Below, one piece after another: positions 17,462 through 25,562 of a stretch of DNA of 64,000 nt (positions within the stretch are counted from its first letter, which is position 1; each line of letters begins with the position of its first letter). Source of the stretch: an uncultured Prevotellaceae bacterium (GTDB lineage Bacteria; Bacteroidota; Bacteroidia; Bacteroidales; Bacteroidaceae). Both the position numbers and the translations under genes were made by a program. The notes under the pieces are model-generated. The model was given only the letters and a program-made list of their open reading frames with translations. It made no database searches and was not told the origin of the DNA. The stretch is taken from the NCBI GenBank assembly GCA_902767775.1, contig CACXIP010000017.1:1-64000 (forward strand), in the 5' to 3' direction.

Positions 17462-17622
17462 GTGACATGGCAGGTTTCCTGGCTCTCTCCGAAAAGTCTG
17501 CCTTCCCAATTCTCTCAGTGGCTTTTTTGACTTTTCATAATGGAGATGACAGTAGCGGGTACTGCTCAGGATTTGCACCTGATTCCCTCTATACATGGGT
17601 GGAACACCCAGTATCACCAATG
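17462..17622 (-). ncRNA. Cobalamin riboswitch (AdoCbl class)
   Basis: On the minus strand the conserved core is at about 17585-17549: GAATCAGGTGCAAATCCTGA followed by GCAGTACCCGCTACTGT. The B12 box (AGCCAGGAAACCTGCCATG) is at 17484-17466. Between them lies the variable arm. The expression platform (17461-17398) has a short GCC/GGC hairpin but no T-run, so control is probably at translation of the receptor gene. It should shut the receptor-to-DUF2149 operon down when cobalamin is plentiful. Confidence 0.93.
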
Positions 17623-17629
17623 TCGGATG

Positions 17630-17660
17630 CAAAATTAATCATTTAAAGGGGAAAAGCGAA
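17630..17660 (-). promoter_or_regulatory. Promoter of the B12 operon
   Basis: Minus-strand TTCG (17660-17657), 19 bases, then TAATTTTG (17637-17630). The -33 box has one mismatch to TTTG. Transcription would begin at about 17623, just ahead of the riboswitch. Confidence 0.65.
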
Positions 17661-17989
17661 AAAAGTTGTTTTAATTTTTAAAAGTGCGACAAATAAACAG
17701 TGTTTTCCCCATCTATCGCAAATACGGCTATCTGTCATTCATTGTCTTGATGAAAAGGATAAAGATACAGAGGTACAGAGTTTTTTTGTTTTCTCTGTTG
17801 TTCTGAATGCCTGTCAGAGATGCCTCTGGCTACGCTCAGCAGCGTCGGGCGCATGGCCTTCACTTCGTCCATATAACTTTCTGTCGTCATGCCTTTTTGT
17901 CGTTCTTTTGTCTATATGACGCCATATTGCTTTTTTTGTGACATAAAAATGAGAAAAAATGAAATTGGAAACAGCCCGCCTCTCACCAT
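17661..17989. other. Intergenic region without recognisable gene
   Basis: About 330 bp between the B12 operon promoter and the nuoN terminator. I see only short frames without family features. The 24-bp motif AGATACAGAGGTACAGAG plus a T-run (17763-17787) repeats the one at 7012-7035. The middle (17815-17870) is richer in G and C than its surroundings and may be the remnant of a mobile or repeated element, which is uncertain. Confidence 0.5.
17763..17787. repeat. 24-bp dispersed motif, copy 2
   Basis: AGATACAGAGGTACAGAG followed by seven Ts, the same orientation and sequence as at 7012-7035. Confidence 0.7.
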
Positions 17990-18031
17990 AAAAAACGGGC
18001 TTAGACAAGCCTGAAGTTTGTCTAAGCCCGT
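17989..18031 (-). terminator. Intrinsic terminator of the nuo operon
   Basis: A perfect 14-bp stem (ACGGGCTTAGACAA at 17995-18008 with TTGTCTAAGCCCGT at 18018-18031) has a 9-base loop. On the minus strand it is followed by a run of Ts (17995-17990). It lies 22 bp after the nuoN stop. Confidence 0.9.
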
Positions 18032-18053
18032 TTTAATATTCACGTCTGCTGCT

Positions 18054-19508
18054 TTAGAACTTGTCGGCAGCAGTGTAAATCCACTGATAGATGCAGCTCG
18101 CGATACCGAAGATGGCGACACCGGCGGTGCAGAGAGCCAACGCCAGTTTGGTGTTGATGTCGCTCTTGAACGTGGGCAGCGGAGTCTCCGTCTTCTTGAT
18201 GTACATCGCCTTGACGATGAGCAGATAGTAGTAAAGACTCACCACCGTGTTGACCAAGGCGATGAAGACCACCACGTAAGCCAGTTTACCAACGGTAGTG
18301 CCGAAGGTATGACCACTCACGCCAGCCATGAACACGAAGAACTTGCTGAACATACCTGCGAACGGCGGGATACCAGCCAGGGAGAAGAGCGCAAGCGTCA
18401 TGAGGAACGACAGGCGCGGGTTGGTGGTATAGAATCCGTTGTAGGAGTCCATGTCGGTAGTTCCACCGTTTTTCTGCTCCACCACATTGATGACACTGAA
18501 CACCGCCAGGTTGGCGACGACATACACCAGCACATAATATGACAGTGCTGTGACGCCCATCGTCTGCTCACCCGTCACCGCCAGCATGATGTAGCCCGCC
18601 TGCGAGATGGAGCTGAACGCCATGAATCGCTTGAGGTCCTTCTGCCGCATGGCAAAGAGGTTGGCGACGGTGATACTCAGTACGATGACGATATAGAGGA
18701 AATAGTGCCACTCGGTGTAGAGAGCGGGGAACACCTTGAACAGCAATGCCATGAAGGTGAAGGCAGCAGCACCCTTTGATGCCACGCTGAGATATCCCGT
18801 CACCACGGTGGGCGCACCCTCATAGGTGTCGGCTGTCCAGAAGTGGAACGGCACGAGCGAGATTTTGAAACCCAGTCCGCTGAAGAAGAACACCATGCCC
18901 ATCACGGTGAGCGCATTGGCATGCAGGTTGGCAGCTACGTCACCGAAATAGAGCGTGCCACAGGCACCATAGAGGAACGAGAGTCCGAAGAGCATCACAC
19001 CGCTTGAGAAAGCAGCCGTGAGGATATACTTGGCAGCACCCTCAGCCGAGTTGTTGCGGTGCTTGTCGAGAGCCACGAGGCATGCCATGGGGATGGAAGC
19101 CATCTCCAGTCCAAGGTAGAACATCAGGAAATGTCCTGCCGACATCATCATGAACATACCCAGCAGGGTGGAGACCACGAGCATATAGAACTCACCCTCG
19201 CGGGCGCGTCCCTCCTCCGCAGTAATCCACGGACGGCTCATGATGACCACGATGAGCGATGCCAATGAGAGGATGGCCTTCATCACATTCACCGCACTCG
19301 AGGTGACATACATGCCACCGAAAGCCGAGGTAGGCTCCAAGGGGAGGATGCACACCAAGGTGAGCACTCCCATATAGATGCAGGTCAGCGGGTTGAACCA
19401 CGGGCGCCGATCATCCTTCGCAGAGGCGAAATCTGCAATGAAAATAGCTATCAGGATGGCCACCAGAAGGCCTTCCGGAATCATATTGAGAAATTGACTG
19501 TAATTCAT
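18054..19508 (-). CDS. nuoN: NADH:quinone oxidoreductase subunit N
   Basis: A 484-residue antiporter-like membrane subunit with about 14 helices. It carries the ND2-type segments YLGLEMASIPMACLVALDKH, GLGFKISLVPFHFWTADTYE (the key Lys and the PFHFW loop) and FMAFSSISQAGYIMLAVTGE. NuoN is the proton-pumping subunit closest to the quinone arm. It is the last gene of the operon, 13 bp after nuoM, with a strong terminator downstream. Confidence 0.96.
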   Translation of the reverse strand: MNYSQFLNMIPEGLLVAILIAIFIADFASAKDDRRPWFNPLTCIYMGVLTLVCILPLEPTSAFGGMYVTSSAVNVMKAILSLASLIVVIMSRPWITAEEGRAREGEFYMLVVSTLLGMFMMMSAGHFLMFYLGLEMASIPMACLVALDKHRNNSAEGAAKYILTAAFSSGVMLFGLSFLYGACGTLYFGDVAANLHANALTVMGMVFFFSGLGFKISLVPFHFWTADTYEGAPTVVTGYLSVASKGAAAFTFMALLFKVFPALYTEWHYFLYIVIVLSITVANLFAMRQKDLKRFMAFSSISQAGYIMLAVTGEQTMGVTALSYYVLVYVVANLAVFSVINVVEQKNGGTTDMDSYNGFYTTNPRLSFLMTLALFSLAGIPPFAGMFSKFFVFMAGVSGHTFGTTVGKLAYVVVFIALVNTVVSLYYYLLIVKAMYIKKTETPLPTFKSDINTKLALALCTAGVAIFGIASCIYQWIYTAADKF

Positions 19509-19521
19509 ATCACTTCTTCAT

Positions 19522-21027
19522 TTAAGGATTGACGACACTGAGGATGGGAGCCACTGCATCGGAGATGACATTGCTCACCCAGAGCGGGAAGATACCCAGT
19601 CCGGCGACACAGAAGATGAGGCAGCACACGGCGACGCGCTCATCCCAGGTGGCATCGGTGAGTTCCTCGTAATGAGGATCAGCCACCTTCTGATAGAGAA
19701 TCTTGCCCACCACGCGGAGGATATAGACGGCTGTCACCACAATCGAACCGCATGCAATGATGGTGGCGGTGCGGTGGAAGACATCGTTGTTCTCAAACGA
19801 GCCCACGAAGATGGTCATCTCAGCCACGAAACCGGAGAAGCCCGGCAAACCGAGGTTGGCGAGACCGGCGAGCACGTATCCCACGGAGAGGAACGGCATA
19901 ATCTTCATCAGACCACCGAGTTTGCGCACGTCGCGCGTGTGGGTGCGTCCATAGATCATACCGATGAGGGCAAAGAAGAGGGCCGTCATCAGACCGTGCG
20001 AGAGCATCTGGATGATGGCACCCGTGCAGGAGGTGCGTGTCATCATCAGGATGGCGAAGAGCACCAGACCGCAGTGCGACACCGACGAATAGGCATTGAT
20101 ATATTTCAGGTCGGTCTGCACACAGGCAGAGAGCGCGCCATACACCACAGAGATAGTGGTGAGGATGATGAATATCCACGACAACTGCTGGGCAGCATGG
20201 GGAAGCAGATACATGGCAATGCGGAAGCAGCCATAGCCACCGAGCTTCATCAGCACACCGGCGTGGAGCATCGACACCGCCGTGGGCGCCGAAGCATGAC
20301 CGTCGGGGCTCCATGTGTGGAACGGGAAGAGGGCTCCAAGCACACCGAAACCGATGAAGACGAAGGGGAAGAGCACATTCTGCATCTTGTCGGGAATTGC
20401 CATGCCGGGCAGGCTGTTGTTCTTTGCAATCTCCACGACATCCATCGTCGAGGCACCACTGAAGAAGTAGATGCCCAAGATGCCGATGATAAGAAGTGCC
20501 GAACCACCCATCAGCATGAGGGTCAGTTTCATGGCAGAGTATTCCTTGGCTCCCGAGCCCCACACACCGATGAGAAGATACATCGGGATGAGCGCCACCT
20601 CATAGAACATGAACATGGTGAACATATCGGTGCTGATGAAGAAGCCGAAGACACCCGAACTCAGCAGGGTGAACCAGAGGAAGTACTCCTTGGTGAGCGG
20701 CTTGAGCTGCCATGAGGCGAACGTGCCTGTGAAGACAATGATGCTCGAGAGGAGCAGCATGACGACCGAGATGCCGTCGACACCCACAGAGTAGCAGATA
20801 TGGAGCGGAGCGAACCACTCATGGCTGGCGGTGTAGAGCATCGGATAGGCATCAGCCGGCATCGTCTGACGCAAATGAATGAAGTCAACGGTCAGATAGA
20901 TGGAGAGCAGGAGCAACGCTGCCGAGCCCACCACCATCACACCCCGCACCTGGTTGAGGCTGCGTGCGAGCCACAGGCCCAGCAGCATCAGTACGGGAAT
21001 TACTACGAAAATTGTCAGTATACTCAT
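19522..21027 (-). CDS. nuoM: NADH:quinone oxidoreductase subunit M
   Basis: A 501-residue ND4-type antiporter-like subunit. Diagnostic segments are FMFYEVALIPMYLLIGVWGS (the conserved Glu of helix 5), ALFPFHTWSPDGHASAPTAV, AGVLMKLGGYGCFRIAMYLL and YINAYSSVSHCGLVLFAI. About 14 membrane helices. It pumps protons in the membrane arm of complex I. It lies 12 bp after nuoL. Confidence 0.97.
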   Translation of the reverse strand: MSILTIFVVIPVLMLLGLWLARSLNQVRGVMVVGSAALLLLSIYLTVDFIHLRQTMPADAYPMLYTASHEWFAPLHICYSVGVDGISVVMLLLSSIIVFTGTFASWQLKPLTKEYFLWFTLLSSGVFGFFISTDMFTMFMFYEVALIPMYLLIGVWGSGAKEYSAMKLTLMLMGGSALLIIGILGIYFFSGASTMDVVEIAKNNSLPGMAIPDKMQNVLFPFVFIGFGVLGALFPFHTWSPDGHASAPTAVSMLHAGVLMKLGGYGCFRIAMYLLPHAAQQLSWIFIILTTISVVYGALSACVQTDLKYINAYSSVSHCGLVLFAILMMTRTSCTGAIIQMLSHGLMTALFFALIGMIYGRTHTRDVRKLGGLMKIMPFLSVGYVLAGLANLGLPGFSGFVAEMTIFVGSFENNDVFHRTATIIACGSIVVTAVYILRVVGKILYQKVADPHYEELTDATWDERVAVCCLIFCVAGLGIFPLWVSNVISDAVAPILSVVNP

Positions 21028-21039
21028 TTCTTCAGTCTT

Positions 21040-23031
21040 TTACAGTGCACATAACAGGATTAAGGTTAAAGCCACGGTACCGGTGAGGAACCAGACGGCA
21101 TACTGGCGCACGTCGCCGCTCTGCCATCCGCGGATGCTCTCACCGCCCTCGCTGGCACCCCATGCCATGAAGTTGAACGTCCCGTCGATGACGTGGCGGT
21201 CGAACCAAGCGATGGGTTTGGAGACGAGGTTGAATATCACCTTGTGGGTGACGAAGAGCCACACCTGATCCATGTAGAAACGGCGGTAGGCTGCCCTGTG
21301 CAACCTTGGCATGGCAGCATACAACTTGTCGGCGATGGGCTGTTTCTCACCTTTATAAATATAGGTGGCGAGCGCAATGCTCAACAGCGCGATGATGGTG
21401 GAGGTGATGGCAATCTGCGTGTCGAAGTGGATGGTGTAGTCCTGTCCTGTAGCCGACACGAAGCTGCCGAAGTTGCCACCCATTCCGGTGAAGCCTGCGA
21501 TGGTGGAGTAGATACCCACACCCATGGTGATGACGCAGAGCACGATGAGCGGAATGGTCATCGTGAGCGGAGCCTCATGCGGAGTGTGGTGCTCATGTGC
21601 CTCCTTGTTCTCCGTACCCCAGAAGATGCCGTAGTAGAGACGGAACATATAGAATGCCGTCATGGCAGCAATACCCGTCATGATCCATCCCACCACCGGA
21701 CTGTAGGCGAAGCATGCCGTGATAATCTCGTCCTTGGAGCAGAAGCCCGAGAAGAACGGGATGCCGGCGATGGCCAGACAGCTGATGAGGAAGGTGATGT
21801 GGGTGACAGGCATGTACTTGCGCAGACCACCCATCAGCGCCATCTCGTTGGAGTGGACGGCATGGATGATGCAGCCAGCACAGAGGAAGAGGCAAGCCTT
21901 GAACATGGCGTGGGTGAACAAATGGAACATCGAAGCCATGTAACCCAACTGTGTGTGGTTGTCGAGCAAGGCCTCATGACCTGGCAGACAGACGCCGAGC
22001 GCCACCATCATAAACGCAATCTGCGAGATAGTGGAGAAGGCGAGCACACGTTTGATGTCAGTCTGAGCACATGCCACCGCAGCAGCGTAGAAGGCGGTGA
22101 ACACACCCACCCATACGACGATGCTCAGCGACTGAGGAGCATACTGAATCCAGAGCGGGAACAGACGTGCCAACTGGAACACACCAGCGACCACCATCGT
22201 GGCGGCATGGATGAGTGCCGAGACAGGTGTCGGACCCTCCATGGCATCAGGCAGCCAGATGTGCAACGGGAACATTGCACTCTTGCCGGCACCACCGATG
22301 AACATCAGCACCAGTGCGGTGGGCAGGATGAAGCCACCTGCTGCAAGCGCCTTGGCGGTGTTGGCAGCGATAAACGGTGTGGTTCCATCGCCCATCTGCA
22401 AGGCAGGCACGAACGAGAAGCTGAACGACTCGGTGTAGTAGCCAAAGATGAGGATACCGATGAGGAAGAACATATCAGCGAAACGGGTGACGATGAACGC
22501 CTTCTTGGAGGCAGCCACTGCCGTGTGCAACTGATAGTAGAAGCCGATGAGGAGGTAGGAGCTGACACCCACCAACTCCCAGAAGAGGTACATCTGGAAG
22601 ATGTTGGTAGCCACCACCAGTCCGAGCATCGACATGGTGAAGAGCGAGAGGAAGGCGTAGTAGCGCTGGAATCCCTTCTCGCCATGCATGTAGCCAAAAG
22701 AGTAGATATGCACCATCAGGCTCACCGTGGAGATGACGATAAGCATCATCACCGATATGGGGTCGAGCATGAAACCGATGTCAAAATGCAGGTTGCCGAG
22801 CGGCAGCCAGGTGAAGTTGAACGGAACGATGGTGGGATAGATGCCCTCCGGCAGGCGGTCAGTACCGAAATACTTGAATGCCGTATAGTAGGACAGCACG
22901 GCGATGATTCCCAGCACGGTGGTGCCGATGAGTCCCGCCGTCCGGTGCGACAGCTTGTCCTCGAACAGTCCGATGAAGACGAACGAGAGAGCTGGCAAGA
23001 GCAGTATCAGAAAAGCATAACTGTAATCCAT
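21040..23031 (-). CDS. nuoL: NADH:quinone oxidoreductase subunit L
   Basis: A 663-residue ND5-type subunit, the distal pump of the membrane arm. Visible features are YLFWELVGVSSYLLIGFYYQ, SAMFPLHIWLPDAMEGPTPV, ALIHAATMVVAGVFQLARLF and FSTISQIAFMMVALGVC. The C-terminus has the long amphipathic part (YIYKGEKQPIADKLYAAMPR) and a final helix. Length and order are normal. A 728-codon frame on the opposite strand is a shadow of this gene. Confidence 0.97.
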   Translation of the reverse strand: MDYSYAFLILLLPALSFVFIGLFEDKLSHRTAGLIGTTVLGIIAVLSYYTAFKYFGTDRLPEGIYPTIVPFNFTWLPLGNLHFDIGFMLDPISVMMLIVISTVSLMVHIYSFGYMHGEKGFQRYYAFLSLFTMSMLGLVVATNIFQMYLFWELVGVSSYLLIGFYYQLHTAVAASKKAFIVTRFADMFFLIGILIFGYYTESFSFSFVPALQMGDGTTPFIAANTAKALAAGGFILPTALVLMFIGGAGKSAMFPLHIWLPDAMEGPTPVSALIHAATMVVAGVFQLARLFPLWIQYAPQSLSIVVWVGVFTAFYAAAVACAQTDIKRVLAFSTISQIAFMMVALGVCLPGHEALLDNHTQLGYMASMFHLFTHAMFKACLFLCAGCIIHAVHSNEMALMGGLRKYMPVTHITFLISCLAIAGIPFFSGFCSKDEIITACFAYSPVVGWIMTGIAAMTAFYMFRLYYGIFWGTENKEAHEHHTPHEAPLTMTIPLIVLCVITMGVGIYSTIAGFTGMGGNFGSFVSATGQDYTIHFDTQIAITSTIIALLSIALATYIYKGEKQPIADKLYAAMPRLHRAAYRRFYMDQVWLFVTHKVIFNLVSKPIAWFDRHVIDGTFNFMAWGASEGGESIRGWQSGDVRQYAVWFLTGTVALTLILLCAL

Positions 23032-23051
23032 GTTGCTTGTAAGGGTTTAAA

Positions 23052-23360
23052 TTATAGTCTCATGTTTTCAATACTGTTCACCTGGTCGCTGTGGAACCTA
23101 CGGAAGACATTGATGATGATAGCCACTGCAACTGCTGTCTCGGCGGCGGCGACGCCAATAGAGAACAGCGTGAAGAAGAAGCCCTCGAGCTGGTCGGGGA
23201 AGAGAAGTCTGTTGAACACGGTGAAATTGATGTCAACTGCGTTGAGGACAAGTTCCACCGAGATGAGCATGGCAATCAGGTTGCGCCGTGTCACGAATCC
23301 GAAGACACCGATGAAGAACAACAGTGTGCTGAGGATGAGGAAATATTCTACTGGTATCAT
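23052..23360 (-). CDS. nuoK: NADH:quinone oxidoreductase subunit K
   Basis: A 102-residue protein with three helices, starting at the ATG at 23360 (MIPVEYFLILSTLLFFIGVF). It carries the conserved ISVELVLNAVDINF segment with its Glu and the later AAAETAVAVAIIINVFRRF with the second membrane Glu. Both Glu residues belong to the proton path. A longer in-frame extension overlaps nuoJ and was dropped. It starts 1 bp before the nuoJ stop region. Confidence 0.96.
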   Translation of the reverse strand: MIPVEYFLILSTLLFFIGVFGFVTRRNLIAMLISVELVLNAVDINFTVFNRLLFPDQLEGFFFTLFSIGVAAAETAVAVAIIINVFRRFHSDQVNSIENMRL

Positions 23361-23361
23361 A

Positions 23362-23871
23362 TTACTTGTCCTTTCTTGAGATGACGATTCCGCCGATGAT
23401 ACATGCGAGGAGGAAGACCGAGATGAACTCGAATGCGAGCACATATTGGTATTTCTCCGACCCCATGAGGGTGTCGCCAATGAGGTTCATAGGCACCTCC
23501 GTGTTGGGGATGGCGAGACTGACGAAGTGCTGCTTGAGAAGGATGACCATCACCATGGCGCACCCCACGAGGGCAGCCAGGCATCCTGCCACCACCTTGC
23601 TGCCGCGCATACGCTCGGTGAGACCCTGGAGCCCATGCTTGTTGACCAGTTGGATGGCGAAGATGTAGATCATCGTGATACCTCCCGCATAGACGCTGAT
23701 TTGAGCGGCGCCGAGGAAGGTGTAGTCGAGCAGGAAATAGATTCCCGCCACGCCGAAGAGGACAAAGAGCAGGAAAGTGGCTGCCCGCATGATACTCTTG
23801 GTAGTGACGCAATAGATGGCCGAGCCCAGGATGACGACGGCCAGGATGCAAAACATTACGATATTAGCCAT
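23362..23871 (-). CDS. nuoJ: NADH:quinone oxidoreductase subunit J
   Basis: A 169-residue ND6-type subunit with five helices (MANIVMFCILAVVILGSAIY, FLLFVLFGVAGIYFLLDYTF, QISVYAGGITMIYIFAIQLV, VAGCLAALVGCAMVMVILL, LAFEFISVFLLACIIGGIVI). The third helix holds the YAGGITMIYIF stretch that matches the conserved YxGAI/VMVLF helix of this family. It lies between nuoI and nuoK. Confidence 0.95.
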   Translation of the reverse strand: MANIVMFCILAVVILGSAIYCVTTKSIMRAATFLLFVLFGVAGIYFLLDYTFLGAAQISVYAGGITMIYIFAIQLVNKHGLQGLTERMRGSKVVAGCLAALVGCAMVMVILLKQHFVSLAIPNTEVPMNLIGDTLMGSEKYQYVLAFEFISVFLLACIIGGIVISRKDK

Positions 23872-23876
23872 ATTCC

Positions 23877-24407
23877 TTACTTTGTTTTAGTATTGAACTT
23901 ACCGATGGTGAGCGGTGCGCCTCCGTCGATGAGCTGAGGCAGCGAGCCTCCCTCATAGACCTCCTTGTCGAGGTGGAGCACGAGCGAGCCACGGTCGAAC
24001 ACGCTGTTCTCGAAATCGTTGGTGAACTCAATGGCGTCGAAGTTGCAGGCGTTGGTGCAGAGTTGGCAGAACATGCAGTCGCCCAGGTCATACTGGTAGT
24101 CGACCAGCACGCGCTTCTTCTTGCCCGTCTCCTCATCGGTACGCATCTCAGATACAATCTTGATGGTGCCGTTGGGACAAGCCTTCTCGCACATCGTGCA
24201 AGCCACGCAGCGGTGTGCGCCGTCTTCTCCGCGCTTGAAGACCAGCCTTCCGCGGTGGCGCTTCGCCACATGCAGGGTGGTCTTGCGGTTCTCGGGATAT
24301 TGCTCCGTTGACTTCGGTGTGAAATATTCCACCAGGGTGGTCTTCAATCCCACGACCAAAGTCTTCATACCAGAAGCAATTTCGCCAAAATATGATTTAT
24401 TTTCCAT
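23877..24407 (-). CDS. nuoI: NADH:quinone oxidoreductase subunit I (2[4Fe-4S])
   Basis: A 176-residue peripheral-arm subunit. Two ferredoxin-type cluster motifs are visible: CVACTMCEKACP (Cys66, 69, 72, 76) and CMFCQLCTNACN (Cys110, 113, 116, 120), where the usual Pro after the last Cys is Asn. The clusters carry electrons to the N2 cluster in NuoB. In a complex without NuoEFG, as here, this subunit is a likely entry point for electrons from ferredoxin or another donor (inference). Confidence 0.95.
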   Translation of the reverse strand: MENKSYFGEIASGMKTLVVGLKTTLVEYFTPKSTEQYPENRKTTLHVAKRHRGRLVFKRGEDGAHRCVACTMCEKACPNGTIKIVSEMRTDEETGKKKRVLVDYQYDLGDCMFCQLCTNACNFDAIEFTNDFENSVFDRGSLVLHLDKEVYEGGSLPQLIDGGAPLTIGKFNTKTK

Positions 24408-24446
24408 TATTCTGATAAATATGTGTTAATGGTCTGAACGGATGAC

Positions 24447-25532
24447 TTAGAAATGGAGTTTGAAAGCCACGATGATGGTCATCAGCACCAGGTTGAGCAG
24501 CGAGAGCGGCATGATGTACTTCCACTCCAGCTTCAGAATCTGGTCGATGCGGAGGCGGGGATAGGTCCACCTCACCCACATGAGCAGCCATACGATGAAG
24601 AAGGTCTTGCCCATGAACCACACGATGCCGGGGATGTAGTTCATCACATTGTCAAATCCCTCGATGCCGATGTTGACGGGAGCCCATCCACCGAGGAAGA
24701 CGGTGGCTGCCACGCCCGAGATGATGAAGAGGTTGAGGTACTCTGCGAGGTAGAAGAATCCGAATCCCATGCCCGAATACTCGGTGTGGTGTCCGGCTGT
24801 CAGCTCGCTCTCAGCCTCCGCCATGTCAAACGGTCCGCGGTTGGCCTCAGCATTTCCTGCTACGAGGAAGGTGAGGAAGGCGATGATGGCAGGGATGTGC
24901 CCCTTGAAGATGAGCCAGTTCCAAGGTCCTGTCTGTGCCTCCACGATACCGCTGACCTGCAGCGTTCCGGTGAGGATGACCGCCGTGATGAGGCAGAGGC
25001 AGAGCGATATCTCATAGGATATCATCTGCACGGCACCACGCATGGCGGAGACGACAGAGTATTTGTTGTTGGAAGCCCATCCGGCGAGGAAGATACCCAC
25101 GATGCCAATAGACGATATGGCGGTGAGCAGGAAGATACCCACGTTGAAGTCGAGCACGCCTGCACCCTTGTTCCACGGCAGGAAGCCGAAGGCGCCCACC
25201 GACCCGATGATGACGAGCAGCGGTGCTACGCCATAGAGCAACTTGTCGGCACGGTCGACGAAGAAGATTTCCTTGATGAGCATCTTGAGCACGTCGGCGA
25301 ACACCTGGAGCGTGCCCCACGGACCGACACGCATCGGGCCAATACGGCACTGGAAGTAGGCGCACACCTTACGTTCCATGAATATCAGAGCGATAGCGAT
25401 GAGGGCGTATGCCACGAGAATCAGCAAGCCCACGATCACACACTCTATCAGAATCGACCAGAAGTCCCCGAGGCCTAATGTCTCGCGGAGCAGGGAGTCG
25501 AACCATTGTGATACGATAGAAAAATCAAACAT
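24447..25532 (-). CDS. nuoH: NADH:quinone oxidoreductase subunit H
   Basis: A 361-residue ND1-type membrane subunit that forms much of the quinone chamber. Family segments are FMERKVCAYFQCRIGPMRVG, LQVFADVLKMLIKE, GNAEANRGPFDMAEAESELT and GFFYLAEYLNLFIISGVAAT. The C-terminus has VRWTYPRLRIDQILKLEWKY. About eight helices. It follows nuoCD directly. Confidence 0.97.
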   Translation of the reverse strand: MFDFSIVSQWFDSLLRETLGLGDFWSILIECVIVGLLILVAYALIAIALIFMERKVCAYFQCRIGPMRVGPWGTLQVFADVLKMLIKEIFFVDRADKLLYGVAPLLVIIGSVGAFGFLPWNKGAGVLDFNVGIFLLTAISSIGIVGIFLAGWASNNKYSVVSAMRGAVQMISYEISLCLCLITAVILTGTLQVSGIVEAQTGPWNWLIFKGHIPAIIAFLTFLVAGNAEANRGPFDMAEAESELTAGHHTEYSGMGFGFFYLAEYLNLFIISGVAATVFLGGWAPVNIGIEGFDNVMNYIPGIVWFMGKTFFIVWLLMWVRWTYPRLRIDQILKLEWKYIMPLSLLNLVLMTIIVAFKLHF

Positions 25533-25562
25533 AAGAAGTATTTCTTGAATGTGAAAACGTGG

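Noticed and set aside
17814-18008. Small minus-strand frame in the region between nuoN and the riboswitch
   Set aside because: It runs into the nuoN terminator hairpin, has no family features and no ribosome-site signal.
21193-23379. 728-codon open frame on the plus strand opposite nuoL and nuoK
   Set aside because: It lies fully antisense to clear nuo genes, is rich in His, Glu and Asp in a way typical of shadow frames, and shows no domain.
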